Source: Beroe forskalii (Eukaryota; Ctenophora; Nuda; Beroida; Beroidae). From it: 64,000 nt of DNA. The DNA is taken from assembly GCA_011033025.1 (NCBI GenBank), contig WFMF01000625.1, forward strand, positions 23,683 to 87,682, written 5' to 3'. Shown in pieces: positions 44,276-55,473 of the stretch. Within the stretch, counting starts at the first letter, position 1, and every line of letters begins with the position of its first letter. The notes beneath the pieces were generated by a model. That model was not told the DNA's origin, made no database searches, and saw only the letters and a list, made by a program, of their open reading frames with translations. A program made the position numbers and the translations under genes.

Positions 44276-47100
44276 TTGTATTTGTATTGTATTGTAGGTT
44301 CCCCAAACTCGGAAGTAAGGGGGACAGTACCCTTAAGGGCACTGCCAGCACTGGGGCCACGGGACACCACTTATAGCGACGGCAAGTTGCCACTGGTACC
44401 CACTGGGTGCTCTGGCTTTATTGGGAACAGCATTTCAGTGACATTGGCTTGGTGAACTTCACTGAGCAATGGGGGTCCGGGTGTTAGGCCAGACAAGCCG
44501 CCTTTACTGCTGCACACTACAGTTTGAGTCAACTATATCTCTGTCCAAAGCACAGAAAAATAGATTTACTCTCTGTCCACATTGCCATGGGTCGGTCAAA
44601 AAGTCATAAAGGTAAGTGTAGTTTGAAGGCGTGAGCTAGTTGCCTTCGGTAACATAAGTGTATTTAAAAAGTGGTAATGGATTTCATTTTGAGTGGTGAT
44701 TATCAAAATGTCAGGACCCTCCTGCTCTCCTTCCATTATTTTCTTGAATCAGCTGGTGTATCGTCGTCTTTTATTATTATTACCTTGTGTAGGTGAGCTT
44801 CTACGTTTGTTAGTTTTGTGAGATAGTGTTCTGTTGGGGGAAAGGCTTCTTTTTGTTATTTGTGGCTTTCTTTCAAAAATATTGGTGTTGTTGAAAAATT
44901 TTATCATTTTGTTGATTAGATGACTACTTTGCAGATCGTCAATGCTATCAAATTGGTATTTGTTGAATATTTCTTTTCTTTATAGCTGAAATAAGAGCAT
45001 TTACACAGTATATGATGCGCTGTTTCTAGGCAGTTCTCTTCCAGTTGTAGTCAACGTATTTCATTACTTCTGTACAGTATTCACAGTGTTCATTTTAACT
45101 CTGTTTTGTTTTTGTCATGTGATAGTTTAGTTTGTTATGATTGGATAATATTTTAATTAAAGTACTTATTTTCTCATAGTTTAGTGTTAAGATTTTGTTT
45201 GTCATTTTATTTGTCCTGTATTTATAAGCTTTAACTAAAACCAGATGTAAGTATCTTAGCCTCACAGCTTATATCACTATATATAAATCTGTTTTCTATT
45301 GATCTATGGTAGTGTTTGTTAATGATATTAATAAATGTTGTGAATGGTGCTTTATTATATAGCGGATTTGATACTTGTTTTAGGGAACCTTTCTTAGCAA
45401 GGTAGTCAGCTATTTCATTTCCTTCATGACCTTCGTGGCCAGGTATCCAGTTGAGATTGACTGTGTTATTTCCTCCCAGCTCATTAAGTGAGTTATGGCA
45501 CATTTTATTAATTCATTTTTTGTATGTTTGTTCATTAGAGACTTAAGTACTGCTTGTGAATCTGAGTAGAATTCGATATTTAAATTACTTAAGTTTTGTT
45601 TCATATGATTTCTTAGCTTTCCATATGGCAATTGCTTCTGCTTGGTAAATGCTGGTGTGTGTTGGGAGTGGTTCTGCTACCTCATTTATTTCTTCTTCAC
45701 TGAATGTTATACCGATTCCTGTGTTGCCTTTTTCATTTTTTGACCCATCTGTGAAGATTAGAAGGTTTGATTCACATTCTTTCACTTGTATACTGTCCCT
45801 GTTTTCAATGTTGATTTTGTTTGTTTTGTTTAAGATTGAGAAAGGACTAATTTTGTCTGAAATTGGGTTTGGGTCAATTTTTATCACATTTTTTAATTTC
45901 CAATCAATTATTTCTTGTGTTGATTGTATTTTTTCATTTTTATAGTTATTCATGTTCCAGTGTCTTTCAGTCTTGAGAGTTAATGCTCTTTGTAAAGCTG
46001 TTTCTTCTAATTTTAACTCAATTGATGCCATATTAAGGAGTAAATTTAGGAGTACTTTGGGAGTGCTAGTTTTACACCTTGTTATCATATGTTGTGCCAT
46101 AGTTTGTATACCTAGGAGTTATTTTAGCTATTTGTGATTTCGTTAGGTTCATTGCCCAAACAAAGAAACAATAGATCCATAACTTATAATCGGTATGATG
46201 ATTGTCTTGTATATCCAGAGCATTTGTTGTGGAGATATTCCCCATTTGCTACCTATTGCCCTTTTTGTGGCAAAAAGAGCCTTTTTATTCTTTTTGACTA
46301 CATTCTCGATGTGATCATTCCATTTTAGTTTATTATCAATTGTTACTCCTAAGTATTTTACTGTTTTTGATATCTCAATTTTGTGACCATCAAGTTTGAT
46401 TGATTTTGGGTGTTTATTTTCCCTGGTTGTAGACCAGAAAATTACTTTTTGTTTTAAGTGTGCTGATTTCTAGTGAGTTTTGGTTACACCATTTCATTAT
46501 TTTCTCAACCATGTTTTTGTGTTTATTTTTATTCCATATATATCTTTCCCAGTACTGAGTAGACTGACATCATCTGCAAATGCTTGTATATTGTCACTGT
46601 ATTATATAATCAAATTTTTTAAGCTATAATGGTCCATAGAGGATTGCACAGATTCAATTAATTCTATGTTTTTTGAGAAGTGAAATTTAAAATTTTTGGC
46701 AGAGCTTCCGCCAGAGGGCAAAGAAGCCCTACTTCAAACTGCTGAACAAAATTCCCCAATATCACTTGATTTTAGTGTGACAGATTGGGACCTCACTGGT
46801 AGATCTGGAGGATTTTTTAGTTCTCATCCGGCTAAAAGCACAAAGAACTATTGACTGTAAGAGGAAAGACTAATGGCTGATACAGCGCTAGTCTGTTAGG
46901 TTGTACATTGTTCTTATACTCCAAGAGCATAAGAAAGTTGGCAGCCTACTTGTTGCTTCTTAGTCTTAACGCACCATCGCTGTAGTATTAGCAAGCTAAT
47001 CTACAGACTACGGCCTCGGGAGCAGCAACGAAGCTCCGTTCCAGGGAATCTCACCGATGTTCTGATTTAACGGTATGGTGCCCGAATCATCAGAACCTGG
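44276..47100 (-). mobile_element. RNase H-bearing LINE inserted in the Merlin right arm
   Basis: Flanked by TGGAGTATGGGTTA at 44262-44275 and 47101-47114, a 14-bp target-site duplication. The minus-strand 3' end is a short AATAC-type tail next to 44276. It contains the C-terminal reverse transcriptase and RNase H region and is truncated at the 5' end. The pre-insertion sequence matches the inverted Merlin left arm exactly in layout. The plus strand of 46690-46855 has an unexplained open stretch (LAELPPEGKEALLQTAEQ). Confidence 0.8.
45231..46640 (-). pseudogene. LINE ORF2 remnant: RT C-terminal part and RNase H
   Basis: Read on the minus strand: FADDVSLLSTGKD (RT catalytic box), VKYLGVTIDNKLKWNDHIEN, WIYKTIIIPIISYGS, then RNase H with LLIFTDGSKNEKGNTGIGIT, IYQAEAIAIWKAKK, EFYSDSQAVLKSLMN and LNWIPGHEGHEGNEIADYLA. 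Several frameshifts and stops between blocks. The RT-plus-RNase H order fits the I/R1/Jockey group of non-LTR elements; the clade is not determined. Confidence 0.85.
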
Positions 47101-47110
47101 TGGAGTATGG

Positions 47111-47375
47111 GTTAGCCGGCCGGCTAACCGGCTGGCCGGTCGGCTAGCCGGTTGGCTCACCGGCTAGCCGGCCGGCTAGCCGACCGGCTAATCGACCGGC
47201 TAGCCGGCCGGCTAACTGGCAAGCCGGGAGGCTAGCCGACCGGCTGATTGACTAGCCGGCCGGCTAGCCGGTTGGCTCACCGGCTGGCCGGCCGGCTAGC
47301 CGACCGGCCAGCCGGCCGGCTAACCGGCTAGCCGGCCGGCTGGCCGGTCGACTAGCCGGCCGGCCAGCCGGTCGT
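47111..47375. repeat. CCGGCTAG palindrome array, right
   Basis: Inverted counterpart of 42318-42535. Both are flanked on the outer side by the word TATTCCGACACGACCGG or its complement. Confidence 0.9.
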
Positions 47376-48368
47376 GTCGGAATAGTTCAAGACTGCCCAC
47401 CAGGACTACCAACGCCCTTACAGCATTCCATCACTCCTTCAACAGCCTCATCACTCATCAGCTATCAGCATCCATCCATCTGGAAATTACTGGATGGAAT
47501 TTCCTCTCCGCTCTACCAAAGAGAAGAAGGGGACCGAACGAATCCAGAAGCAGGTCTCAGAGTGCATTTTCCCTCAAGCTGACACATTTCTTCGGTTGAA
47601 ATTTCTATACCAACATGGGGGATAAAAAGACGGGGGGTAAAAAGGCGCACTTGATCCTTAGGGTGGTAAAAGGTCAGGGGATAAAAAGTCGGGGGGGGGG
47701 GTAAAAAGTCGCATACTCTCAATATAAAATAATAATAATAATAATAAAATAAGGTAGCTTATACACAGTAACGAGGTAACATAATATTAAAATATTTGTT
47801 CCTATGCACAACTGCCTTTCCAGTCAGCACAGATCAGCCTGCACGAGGAGATCACTGGTATCACCGCAACAGAAGACTCCTCCAGGACCTTCCTCTTCAA
47901 TCACCAAGTCCAATCTTTTGGCAACCTGTTCCAGGCAGAGAAGAGAGTGAAGCTTCTGAACAAGCTGTGCAAGGAGAAGTTGGAAGAGTCTCCCATCAAG
48001 AGGAGGATGGGAAACTGCTGCCTTAAGTCGTGCATTTCATCAGATTTATATAACTGTAGAACTGTGTATCAGATTGTGTATAATCAGTTATTACTGAGTT
48101 ACTGTATTGATTTAATATTGATTTAATTGATTTTATTGATGTTTTTGAATCTTTCGTTTCAATTTCCGCCTTCAATTTCTGTTATCAATTTCCGATTAGG
48201 TTGCGACTAGGTTCCGAGTAAGGTCCGATTAGGTTCCGACTAAGTTCCGACAAGGTTCCGATTAAGGTCGGACTAGGTTCCGACAAGGTTCCGACTAAGT
48301 TCCGATTAGGTTCCGACTAAGTTCCGACAAGGTTCCACTTATCCCAGTCGGTCTTCGTTAATACTGCC
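47115..48368. repeat. Merlin right terminal inverted repeat, outer part
   Basis: Mirror of the left arm: the CCGGCTAG array, a unique stretch (47400-47620), a GGGGGATAAAAAGTCG block (47620-47715), a second unique stretch (47720-48175), GTTCCGACTAAGTTCCGACA subrepeats (48195-48340), and terminal CGTTAATACTGCC. The inner 200 bp lie at 44075-44275, cut off by the LINE. Confidence 0.8.
47819..48130 (+). other. coding-like segment inside the Merlin right arm
   Basis: After an acceptor-like CTGCCTTTCCAG (ending 47822) a frame reads ISLHEEITGITATEDSSRTF, LFNHQVQSFGNLFQAEKRVK, LLNKLCKEKLEES and on to a stop at about 48130. Composition and splice-like edge suggest an exon, perhaps captured from a host gene. 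Not recognised. It is absent from the corresponding place in the left arm. Confidence 0.4.
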
Positions 48369-51300
48369 CAAATTCAAATGCTTCAATTGTCACCAAGTAG
48401 GTCATTTCAAAGCTGAGTGTCCTTTTCGTTATGGAAATCAGTATCTTACCCAGAATGAAGAGAATCCAGTTACAGACGCAGATGAACAAGCAGGAGGAGC
48501 ATACATAACCCTCATGATTTCGCCAATTGTGGAAGAATCAGTTCTATATGAGGGTGACACATCCTGTAACTCACTAGTTTTTGAATCATTAGGCTGTGCA
48601 ATTGTAGATTCAGGATGTACTAAAACAGTTGTTGGGCAAAATTGGATTGATTTCTATCATGACAGCTTAGATGAAAAGGATCAAAAGATGATCTCTGCCT
48701 CAGTTCCATCAAAGATACCTTTTAAATTTGGTGATGGAAAACAGTATGTATCTGAAAAAGTGGTTAAAATACCAGGTCTGATTGGGAAGCAGAAGATTTT
48801 AATTGAAGCTAATGTTGTCACATGTGATATTCCCCTCCTTTTAAGTAAGCCATCTATGAAAAAAATTGGAGCTGTGCTTGATTTCAATGATGATTCTTTA
48901 ATTTTCCATGGTGAGAGGGTAAAATTAATTGAAACTAAATCAGGGCACTATTGTTTACCCATTTGCAACAGAAAAAGGAGTATGGTTGACCCAGAAGTAA
49001 AGGTGTTTATAACAATCACAGAAGAAACACTGGGAGGCAATGACCAGAAGATTATGCAAAGGAAAGCAGAAAAACTGCACAGACAGTTTGCCCATGCTCC
49101 ATTCTACAAGTTGAAAACTCTGCTTGCAAATGCTGGTTTTAAGAAAAAGTTGTTCCTAGACAAACTGGAAGAAGTGTGTGAGAATTGTGAAACATGTGAC
49201 AGATACAAAAAGCCAAAGCCAAGACCAGTAGTGGGACTACCAAGAGCTTCATCTTTTAATGATTGTGTTGCAATGGACCTTAAAACGATCTCTGGAGGAC
49301 CCACCTTTCTTCATCTGATAGATTGTGCAATCAGATACTCGGCAGCAAAATTTGTTCCAAATAAAAGAAAGAAACCATCATTGAAGCTATTTGCACATGT
49401 TGGCTGGCAATTTTCTGGCCTCCAAAGAAGATCACCGCAGATAATGGCGGGGAGTTTGCAAATGAACATTTGTCTGATCTTTGTGAAATGTTTGATATAG
49501 AGCTGCAACATACGGCAGCTGAATCACCATTCAGTAATGGAATGGTGGAAAGGCACCACCGTATTCTAACTGAGAGTACAGTGAAAACAAAAGAGGAGAC
49601 TGGATGTACTTGGGAAGTTGCACTTGCATGGGCACTAAGTGCCAAGAACTCACTTCAGATGAGCGGTGGATATTCACCATTCCAGCTGCTATTGGGAAGA
49701 AACCCATCTCTTCCAAATATACTAGAAAGTAACCTTCCAGCTCTTGCAACTAGTAATGACATCAGTCGACAGGTGGAATTACAGCTTAAGACAATGAGAC
49801 AAGCCAGAGAACAGTACATAAAAGCAGAGAGTAGTGCAAAGATTAAGAAAGCACTCACTTGTCAGACTAGGACTTGCAATGATATTCATATTGATTCAGG
49901 TGAAAAAGTTCTCTATAAGAGGAACAATAGTGATCGCTGGCATGGTCCAGGTGTTGTGATTGGTCGAGATGGCCAAACATTCATTGTGAAGCATGGGTAT
50001 CAAATTGTGAAAGTCCATCCAGTACACATCAGTAGGAAGAAAGGAGCTGATGCTAGTTCAAAGAGCACAAGTGAGGTAGGGAAGGACAAAGATGAGGTCA
50101 CAGATACAACAGAAGATTCAAACAAGGTGACCAGATCATATACAATTGATGATCAAGGAGTGTATGCTGGGGAAGAAATGACACACAGACTGATGAGTGA
50201 GGAAAGTGATAATGTTCCTTTTGCAGATTCTAACCAAGAGGGTGATGGGGTGACAATTAATGAAGAGACCCATGGTGTTGGAAACATGGCTCTGTCAAGA
50301 AAAGTTGAAAATGCACCCAAACCAGTTAAGAAAAGCAAGCTTCCCTCTCTGAAGTCACATGTGATGTTCAAGCAAAAGATCCCTGAAGTTGGCCAAGAAA
50401 ATGAATGGACCAGAGCTTATATTCACAGTAGGGCAGGCAAGTCTACTGGAAAGTATGCCAATTGCTTGAATATTCAGATTGATGGGGAAGAAGAAGTGGT
50501 AGCTGTTGATTGGACAGAACTAACTGAGGACTGGGTGGAGGAGAAAGCATGTGGAAATGAAGAAAATGAAGATAAAGAACATGAAGTTCTTATGACAGTA
50601 TCTGAAGCACATGATCAGAAAGTAGTAGATGCAAAAATGGCTGAGTTAGATAAGTTCAAGGAGAATAATGTGTACGTAGAAGAAAAGGACATGGGCCAAT
50701 CTACAATTGGAGTAAGATGGGTTATCACTAAGAAAGATAACTCAGATAAAGTGAAAGCTCGCTTGGTTGCACTGGGATATCAGGAAAGTGGAAAAGGAAT
50801 AAGATCTGACTCTCCAACTTGTAGTAAAGACACTCTACGTATGACATTTATGATATTATCAATGAAAAAGTGGAAAATTCAGCACATTGATGTCCAGTCC
50901 GCTTTCCTTCAGGGAAAGCAGATCTCAAGGGAGATTTTCATCAAGCCACCAAAGGAGGCAAATGTACCTCACGGAATAATATGGAGACTCAAAAAGTGCA
51001 TTTATGGTCTGGTCGATGGGCCTCGAATGTGGTACATTGAACTGACAGATACATTGAAAGATCTCAACATGTGTGTCTCAACCTTCGATGAAGCATTGAT
51101 CTTTGTACATATTGAGAATGAACTACAGGGTATGATGTCAATACATGTTGATGACATTATCTTTGGTGGTAATGAATGGTTTATCAAATATGTAATTGGT
51201 GCTATCAAGGCAAAATATAGATTGAGTACTGAAGTTGATACATCTTTTGTTTACACTGGGCTGGATATTGAACAGTATCCTTGGTATATTTGTGTGTCTC

Positions 51301-52091
51301 AACTGGGTTATATTCATCAAATGAATAAGCTCCATATCACACATGAAAGGATCAATCATAATAGTATTCAAATCAATGATGAGGAAAAGTCACAGCTTAG
51401 ATCTCTTGGGGGACAAATGTTGTGGGTAACCACACAAACTCGTCCTGATGCTTCTTATGGGACATGTATTGCTACAAACTCCTATGGCACTGGAACCATC
51501 AAGGAGCTCAAGCTGGCAAATAAAACCATAAAATTCATGCAACAGAACCCCATGATTGTCAAATTCCCTTGTCTTATCCTGAAAGATTGTGCTATTATAG
51601 TATTCAGTGATGCATCCTTTGCCAACTTATCAGATGGGATGTCACAAGGTGCCTATATTGTATTCATTGCTGACAAGTTGGGATGTTGTTGCCCATTGTC
51701 GTGGCAAAGCCGTAAAATAAAAAAGGCATGCAAAAGCACTCTTGCAGCAGAAAGTTGGGCTCTAATAGAAGGACTTGACTCTGCTGACCTCATAGTATCC
51801 CAACTGAAAGAGCTGTTATTAGTATCACTGAAAATATTCTGTTGCACTGATTGCAAATCATTGTTTGATGCAGTGAGAACATCCAATACACTTGAGGATA
51901 AAGGACTGCGAATACCTATGGCAATACTACGCCAAAGGTTCTCTCAAAATGAAGTGATGTTCAAATGGGTTCCTGCAAATCTTCAGATTGCGGATTGCAT
52001 GACAAAAGCTGGAGCCTCATCAATGCTTATGCGAAATGTGCTGTCAAAAGGAAAATTGTGTCAAGAACTATTATCAGTATTGTGGAAATAA
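48369..52091 (+). pseudogene. copia gag 3' end and pol (protease, integrase, RT, RNase H)
   Basis: One frame to 49500: CCHC knuckle, protease with DSGCTKTVV, integrase zinc domain (HRQFAHAP ... CENCETCDRYKKP), first integrase Asp (AMDLKTISGG). A one-base deletion between about 49370 and 49470 moves the frame; it continues 49470-52091 with ADNGGEFAN, NGMVERHHRILTE, an acidic linker, RT (WVITKKDN, KARLVALGYQE, DVQSAFLQGK, SIHVDDIIFGGN) and RNase H (FSDASFANLS, LAAESWALIEGLD, CCTDCKSLFDAV, LQIADCMTK). The order integrase-RT-RNase H is diagnostic for Ty1/copia. Confidence 0.92.
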
Positions 52092-52368
52092 TTTATTGCA
52101 ATATTGACAAGTGTAATAACCAATGATATTATGATATAAGATTGAATTGTTATGTAATACCACACCAGTTTATAAAAGAAATAAAGATAACCAGATTGAT
52201 TAATACCTATTTATTTATCTTACTTATATACATATATTGTGTGTTTTAATAAGAGTGGATGAATTTTATAATTTGTATGTTCAAATAGAACATATTTTAA
52301 AATTTGTCTGAATTTCATAATCTTGTTGAATTTGAAGATTATAATATTTTTAGAAGACAGAGGGAGAT

Positions 52369-52563
52369 TGTTAACAGCCATAGTGTAACACAACATTCTC
52401 AAATTTGATTGTAATTAGTAGTAATGCTTTATATGATATTTAAATATATTCCTTTCCAGGGAATGTCATAAGTTATACTCTGTTTGTTGGGGTTTTGGTT
52501 CTATACCTTTTTCAATACACTACCACTGTGTTTTATTGGTCCACCATCAAAACTAAAATATCA
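52369..52563 (+). repeat. 3' LTR of the copia element
   Basis: 195 bp, TGTTAACAGCC ... AAAATATCA, preceded by the purine tract AGACAGAGGGAGA. Its last 142 bp are identical by eye to 40222-40363. Directly after it, duplicated-arm sequence (GTATACAATGGTAC) resumes. Confidence 0.85.
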
Positions 52564-53240
52564 GTATACAATGGTACTTTGACAAGTTTTGAGCAAGTTT
52601 TCATGTTAAAAAACCATGTGCAAAACATATTGTACCTCATAATCACCCTTGCCCAACTGATGACCCATTGTTAGCCCAGAGCACTTGCTGGTTTTTAGGC
52701 GTTTAAAATTATTATGAACATTGAATCTTTTTTATTCATTCCAGTATGTCACTTGCATAAATCTATGAGCATGTTATGAGTATGATATTTAGTTATTCCT
52801 TTCTTTATTATTATTATTTTGCCTACTAACTATGGAGACATGGATTGATTACAGCACTTGGTTTGTAAGTTTGTAGATAAAATACCATGATGAACCTACA
52901 AAATAACCTAATGGTAGTTGATATGATGTTTTAAACCTTCACAATTGCAGATGATGCATCAATATCATTCCTATTTAATAGGCAAACTGTAAAGATCAGT
53001 AAGTTGGAAATTTGAATAGGGAGTTAGATTTTTTTGAAATCGTTCAAAAATCTTGGGGGCTTCAGCCCCTCTAGCCCCCCGGGAATTTATTCCTGGTTTT
53101 ATAAGTAATCAAAACTTCAGGCTTCAGTGCTTTCAGATTTCAATATTGATTGTAAATCTTGGGTAATTTAATCATTTAAATTAGAAACATGACAAATCAT
53201 AACCCAAGATTTACAATCAATACATTGAAATCTCGACGGA
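52564..53240. repeat. inner continuation of the left arm
   Basis: Matches the reverse complement of 55360-56055, which shows that the copia element landed inside the left arm. It ends with a CCGGGAATT... TIR end at 53095 and a damaged copy of the hairpin described at 55360-55473 (part of one arm missing near 53166). Confidence 0.8.
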
Positions 53241-55359
53241 CGTTGCCCAGTCTATTTCTTCTGACTGGATGGCTATCAAGGTTGCAAAGTGACGTCCAAA
53301 TGTGGAACGTTGCGCCGGGCGCGAGGGTAGGTTGTCTGACGTCGTCAGACCCATTATTTAAAATTTTAGGCAACGCCTGACAAAGGGTAGGGTAACATCC
53401 TACGAATTGAAATCTGAAAAGAGCACTGAAGCCTGAAGTTTTGATTACTTAGTAAAAACTAGCTCTTGGTGACATTCAATAAGTATAGAATAAGTATGAT
53501 AATTCTATTATCAAGTAACACAATTCATTTTATAAAAATGAGCTTATAAACTTCATGACTCACATGATTCTCTAAAACTTCTGGCAATAGGATGTTGCTT
53601 AACACAAATACCCTGTTTCCGTTGTGCAATGTGCGGCGTTTCCTATGCGGTCTACGGTGGCCGAGCAGGCTCACTTTTTTTCACATAAAAAATTTTTCAT
53701 AAAAAATTTTTTTATATTTCACTTGAAAATTTTTATATAAAAATTTTTGATCCTCTTTGTCCAACCCCGTGGCCGAGGAGGATCACTTTTTTACTAAAAA
53801 TTTTCAGAAAAAAAAACATGAAAAATTTTTTAGGCTCACTTTTTTGTATGGCCTCTTCGTCCATGCCCGTGGCCGAGGCTCACTCCAGGGCATCACTTTT
53901 TCAATAAAAACTCGCGTGCGCGCTCAAATCCCGCGCTGAAATGCTGCTAAGAGAACAATCGCGTGTTCCATAATTTACGAAATTCATGCACATTTGATGA
54001 ATAAGCGGCAAAAATGGCGTCATTATGACATTTTAATATGGTTGATGACGCACAACAGCCTACTAATATGGGGCATAGCAGAATCGACACGCTCCCACGC
54101 GTACGAATTCGACTACGGACAGGGTCCGGTCACCATATTCGTATAATTCAAAGTTTTCACATTTATTCGTCTTTATCAGAAACTCAACCAGGAGAGCGGA
54201 CCGGTACTGATAGCCCCATTTCATACCTAGCTATCCAGGTGTCCCGACATAACAAATTAAATCAATATTCGAGGTCTATGGCGACCGATACTTCAATACT
54301 TCAGTTAAATATATGGCGACCGTTGGAGTTCTTCATTAAATTCTTAAGATACGTGAGTCGTGACTCGTAAGTATTAATATTCTCACTGAGGCATTTTGAA
54401 AGAACGTATTACAATAACATTCTGTAATTTTCCTTGACAAAACAAGCTTTGTCAGGGTCCCTAGTGAGCAGGATTGTCCCCTGTCGTTCTACATGCACAG
54501 CAGCAAATCATACTGGTCCTGTCATTTGCTTCATCCCACCTCAATAGCCCATACTATGTCGATCAGTTTATCAAATGCTCAGCATCATCACTACTTCACG
54601 GTTCACCCTCATTAACATTCGGAGCTAGTGTGTGATATTTCAATAAACACGGCCTTCCGCCTTTGTTCATGTTGTAAACTATATTTGAAAATTCCTTGAA
54701 ATAACGGTCAAGTAATCTCTACTTCGATCAACTTCAAGCAAATATCGGTCAAGTACACCCTACTTCGATCTATATCTCGCGGAACTGCAGCAGAATCTTG
54801 CGCGCGCGGATATAAGCGCGCGCGTAGAATCCGCGGATGGTCACGCCATACCGCGCCTTCCATACAAGTATGGCCGATACAAATCGTCAACGCTCCAGGG
54901 GTTCCCGGGGTCCAATTTCAAAAAACCGGATATCCTCGGTCTTGTCTCACCGAGATCTATCGCTCAAGGGTTGAGCACCAAAAATTTAATTTTTTTGGTG
55001 CACCCTAGCGCCGCGCTTCCTTTCGCAGGATTGATGAGGTTTCAGCAAATGCTTCATGATCTAACCAGATGCTTTTGCGCGCGCGGCCTCCGGGTATTCT
55101 GAGGAGGAACGACGGCGCGCAGGATAGGGCACTGGTTAGTGCAAATGTAACCTATTTCAAGTTCAAAGTTTGTCAGGCGTTGCCTGACCCCTCGCGCGCG
55201 CGAAGCGCGCGCGCCACGACTCGCAGAGTTTAAAATTTGAAATAATGTCATAATGGGTTTGACGACGTCAGACAATTTCAAGTTGATGATGGAAAATAAA
55301 TTTTGTCTTTTTGAAAAATCCATTTCTAATTTGCTTTTTTAGAATTTTTGCTGATTTCA
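53241..55359. other. centre of the inverted duplication, no gene found
   Basis: 53340-53390 (GACGTCGTCAGAC ... CAACGCCTGACAAA) recurs inverted and altered at about 55170-55275. 53450-53560 is another copy of arm sequence found at 58210-58320. 53640-53890 has imperfect GTGGCCGAGG / CTCACTTTTTT repeats. 54790-54830, 55075-55090 and 55190-55215 are alternating GCGCGC runs. Open frames here are short and unsupported. Confidence 0.5.
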
Positions 55360-55473
55360 TTTCAATGTATTGATTGTAAATCTTGGGTTATGATTTGTCA
55401 TGTTTCTAATTTAAATGATTAAATTAGAAACATGACAAATCATAACCCAAGATTTACAATCAATACATTGAAA
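55360..55473. repeat. 114-nt perfect hairpin
   Basis: Two 55-bp arms, exact reverse complements as far as I can read, separated by the 4-nt loop ATGA (55415-55418). The left arm begins TTTCAATGTATTGATTG. A partly deleted copy with the complementary loop TCAT lies at about 53143-53238. Confidence 0.9.

Larger units (their letters stand above)
41240..48368 (-). mobile_element. Merlin-superfamily DNA transposon, 7.1 kb, inserted in copia gag
   Basis: Terminal inverted repeats begin GGCAGTATTAACGAAGACCG. Target-site duplication CAAATTCA at 41232-41239 and 48369-48376 is 8 bp, as expected for Merlin (IS1016-like). It encodes a decayed ISXO2-type transposase on the minus strand (42894-43801). The inverted repeats extend to 42709 on the left and begin at 44075 on the right, about 1.47 kb each once a 2.8-kb LINE at 44276-47100 is discounted. 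Both arms contain GTCGGAAC subrepeats, poly-pyrimidine GACCTTTTACCCCC words and CCGGCTAG palindrome arrays, separated by non-homologous stretches. Confidence 0.88.
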
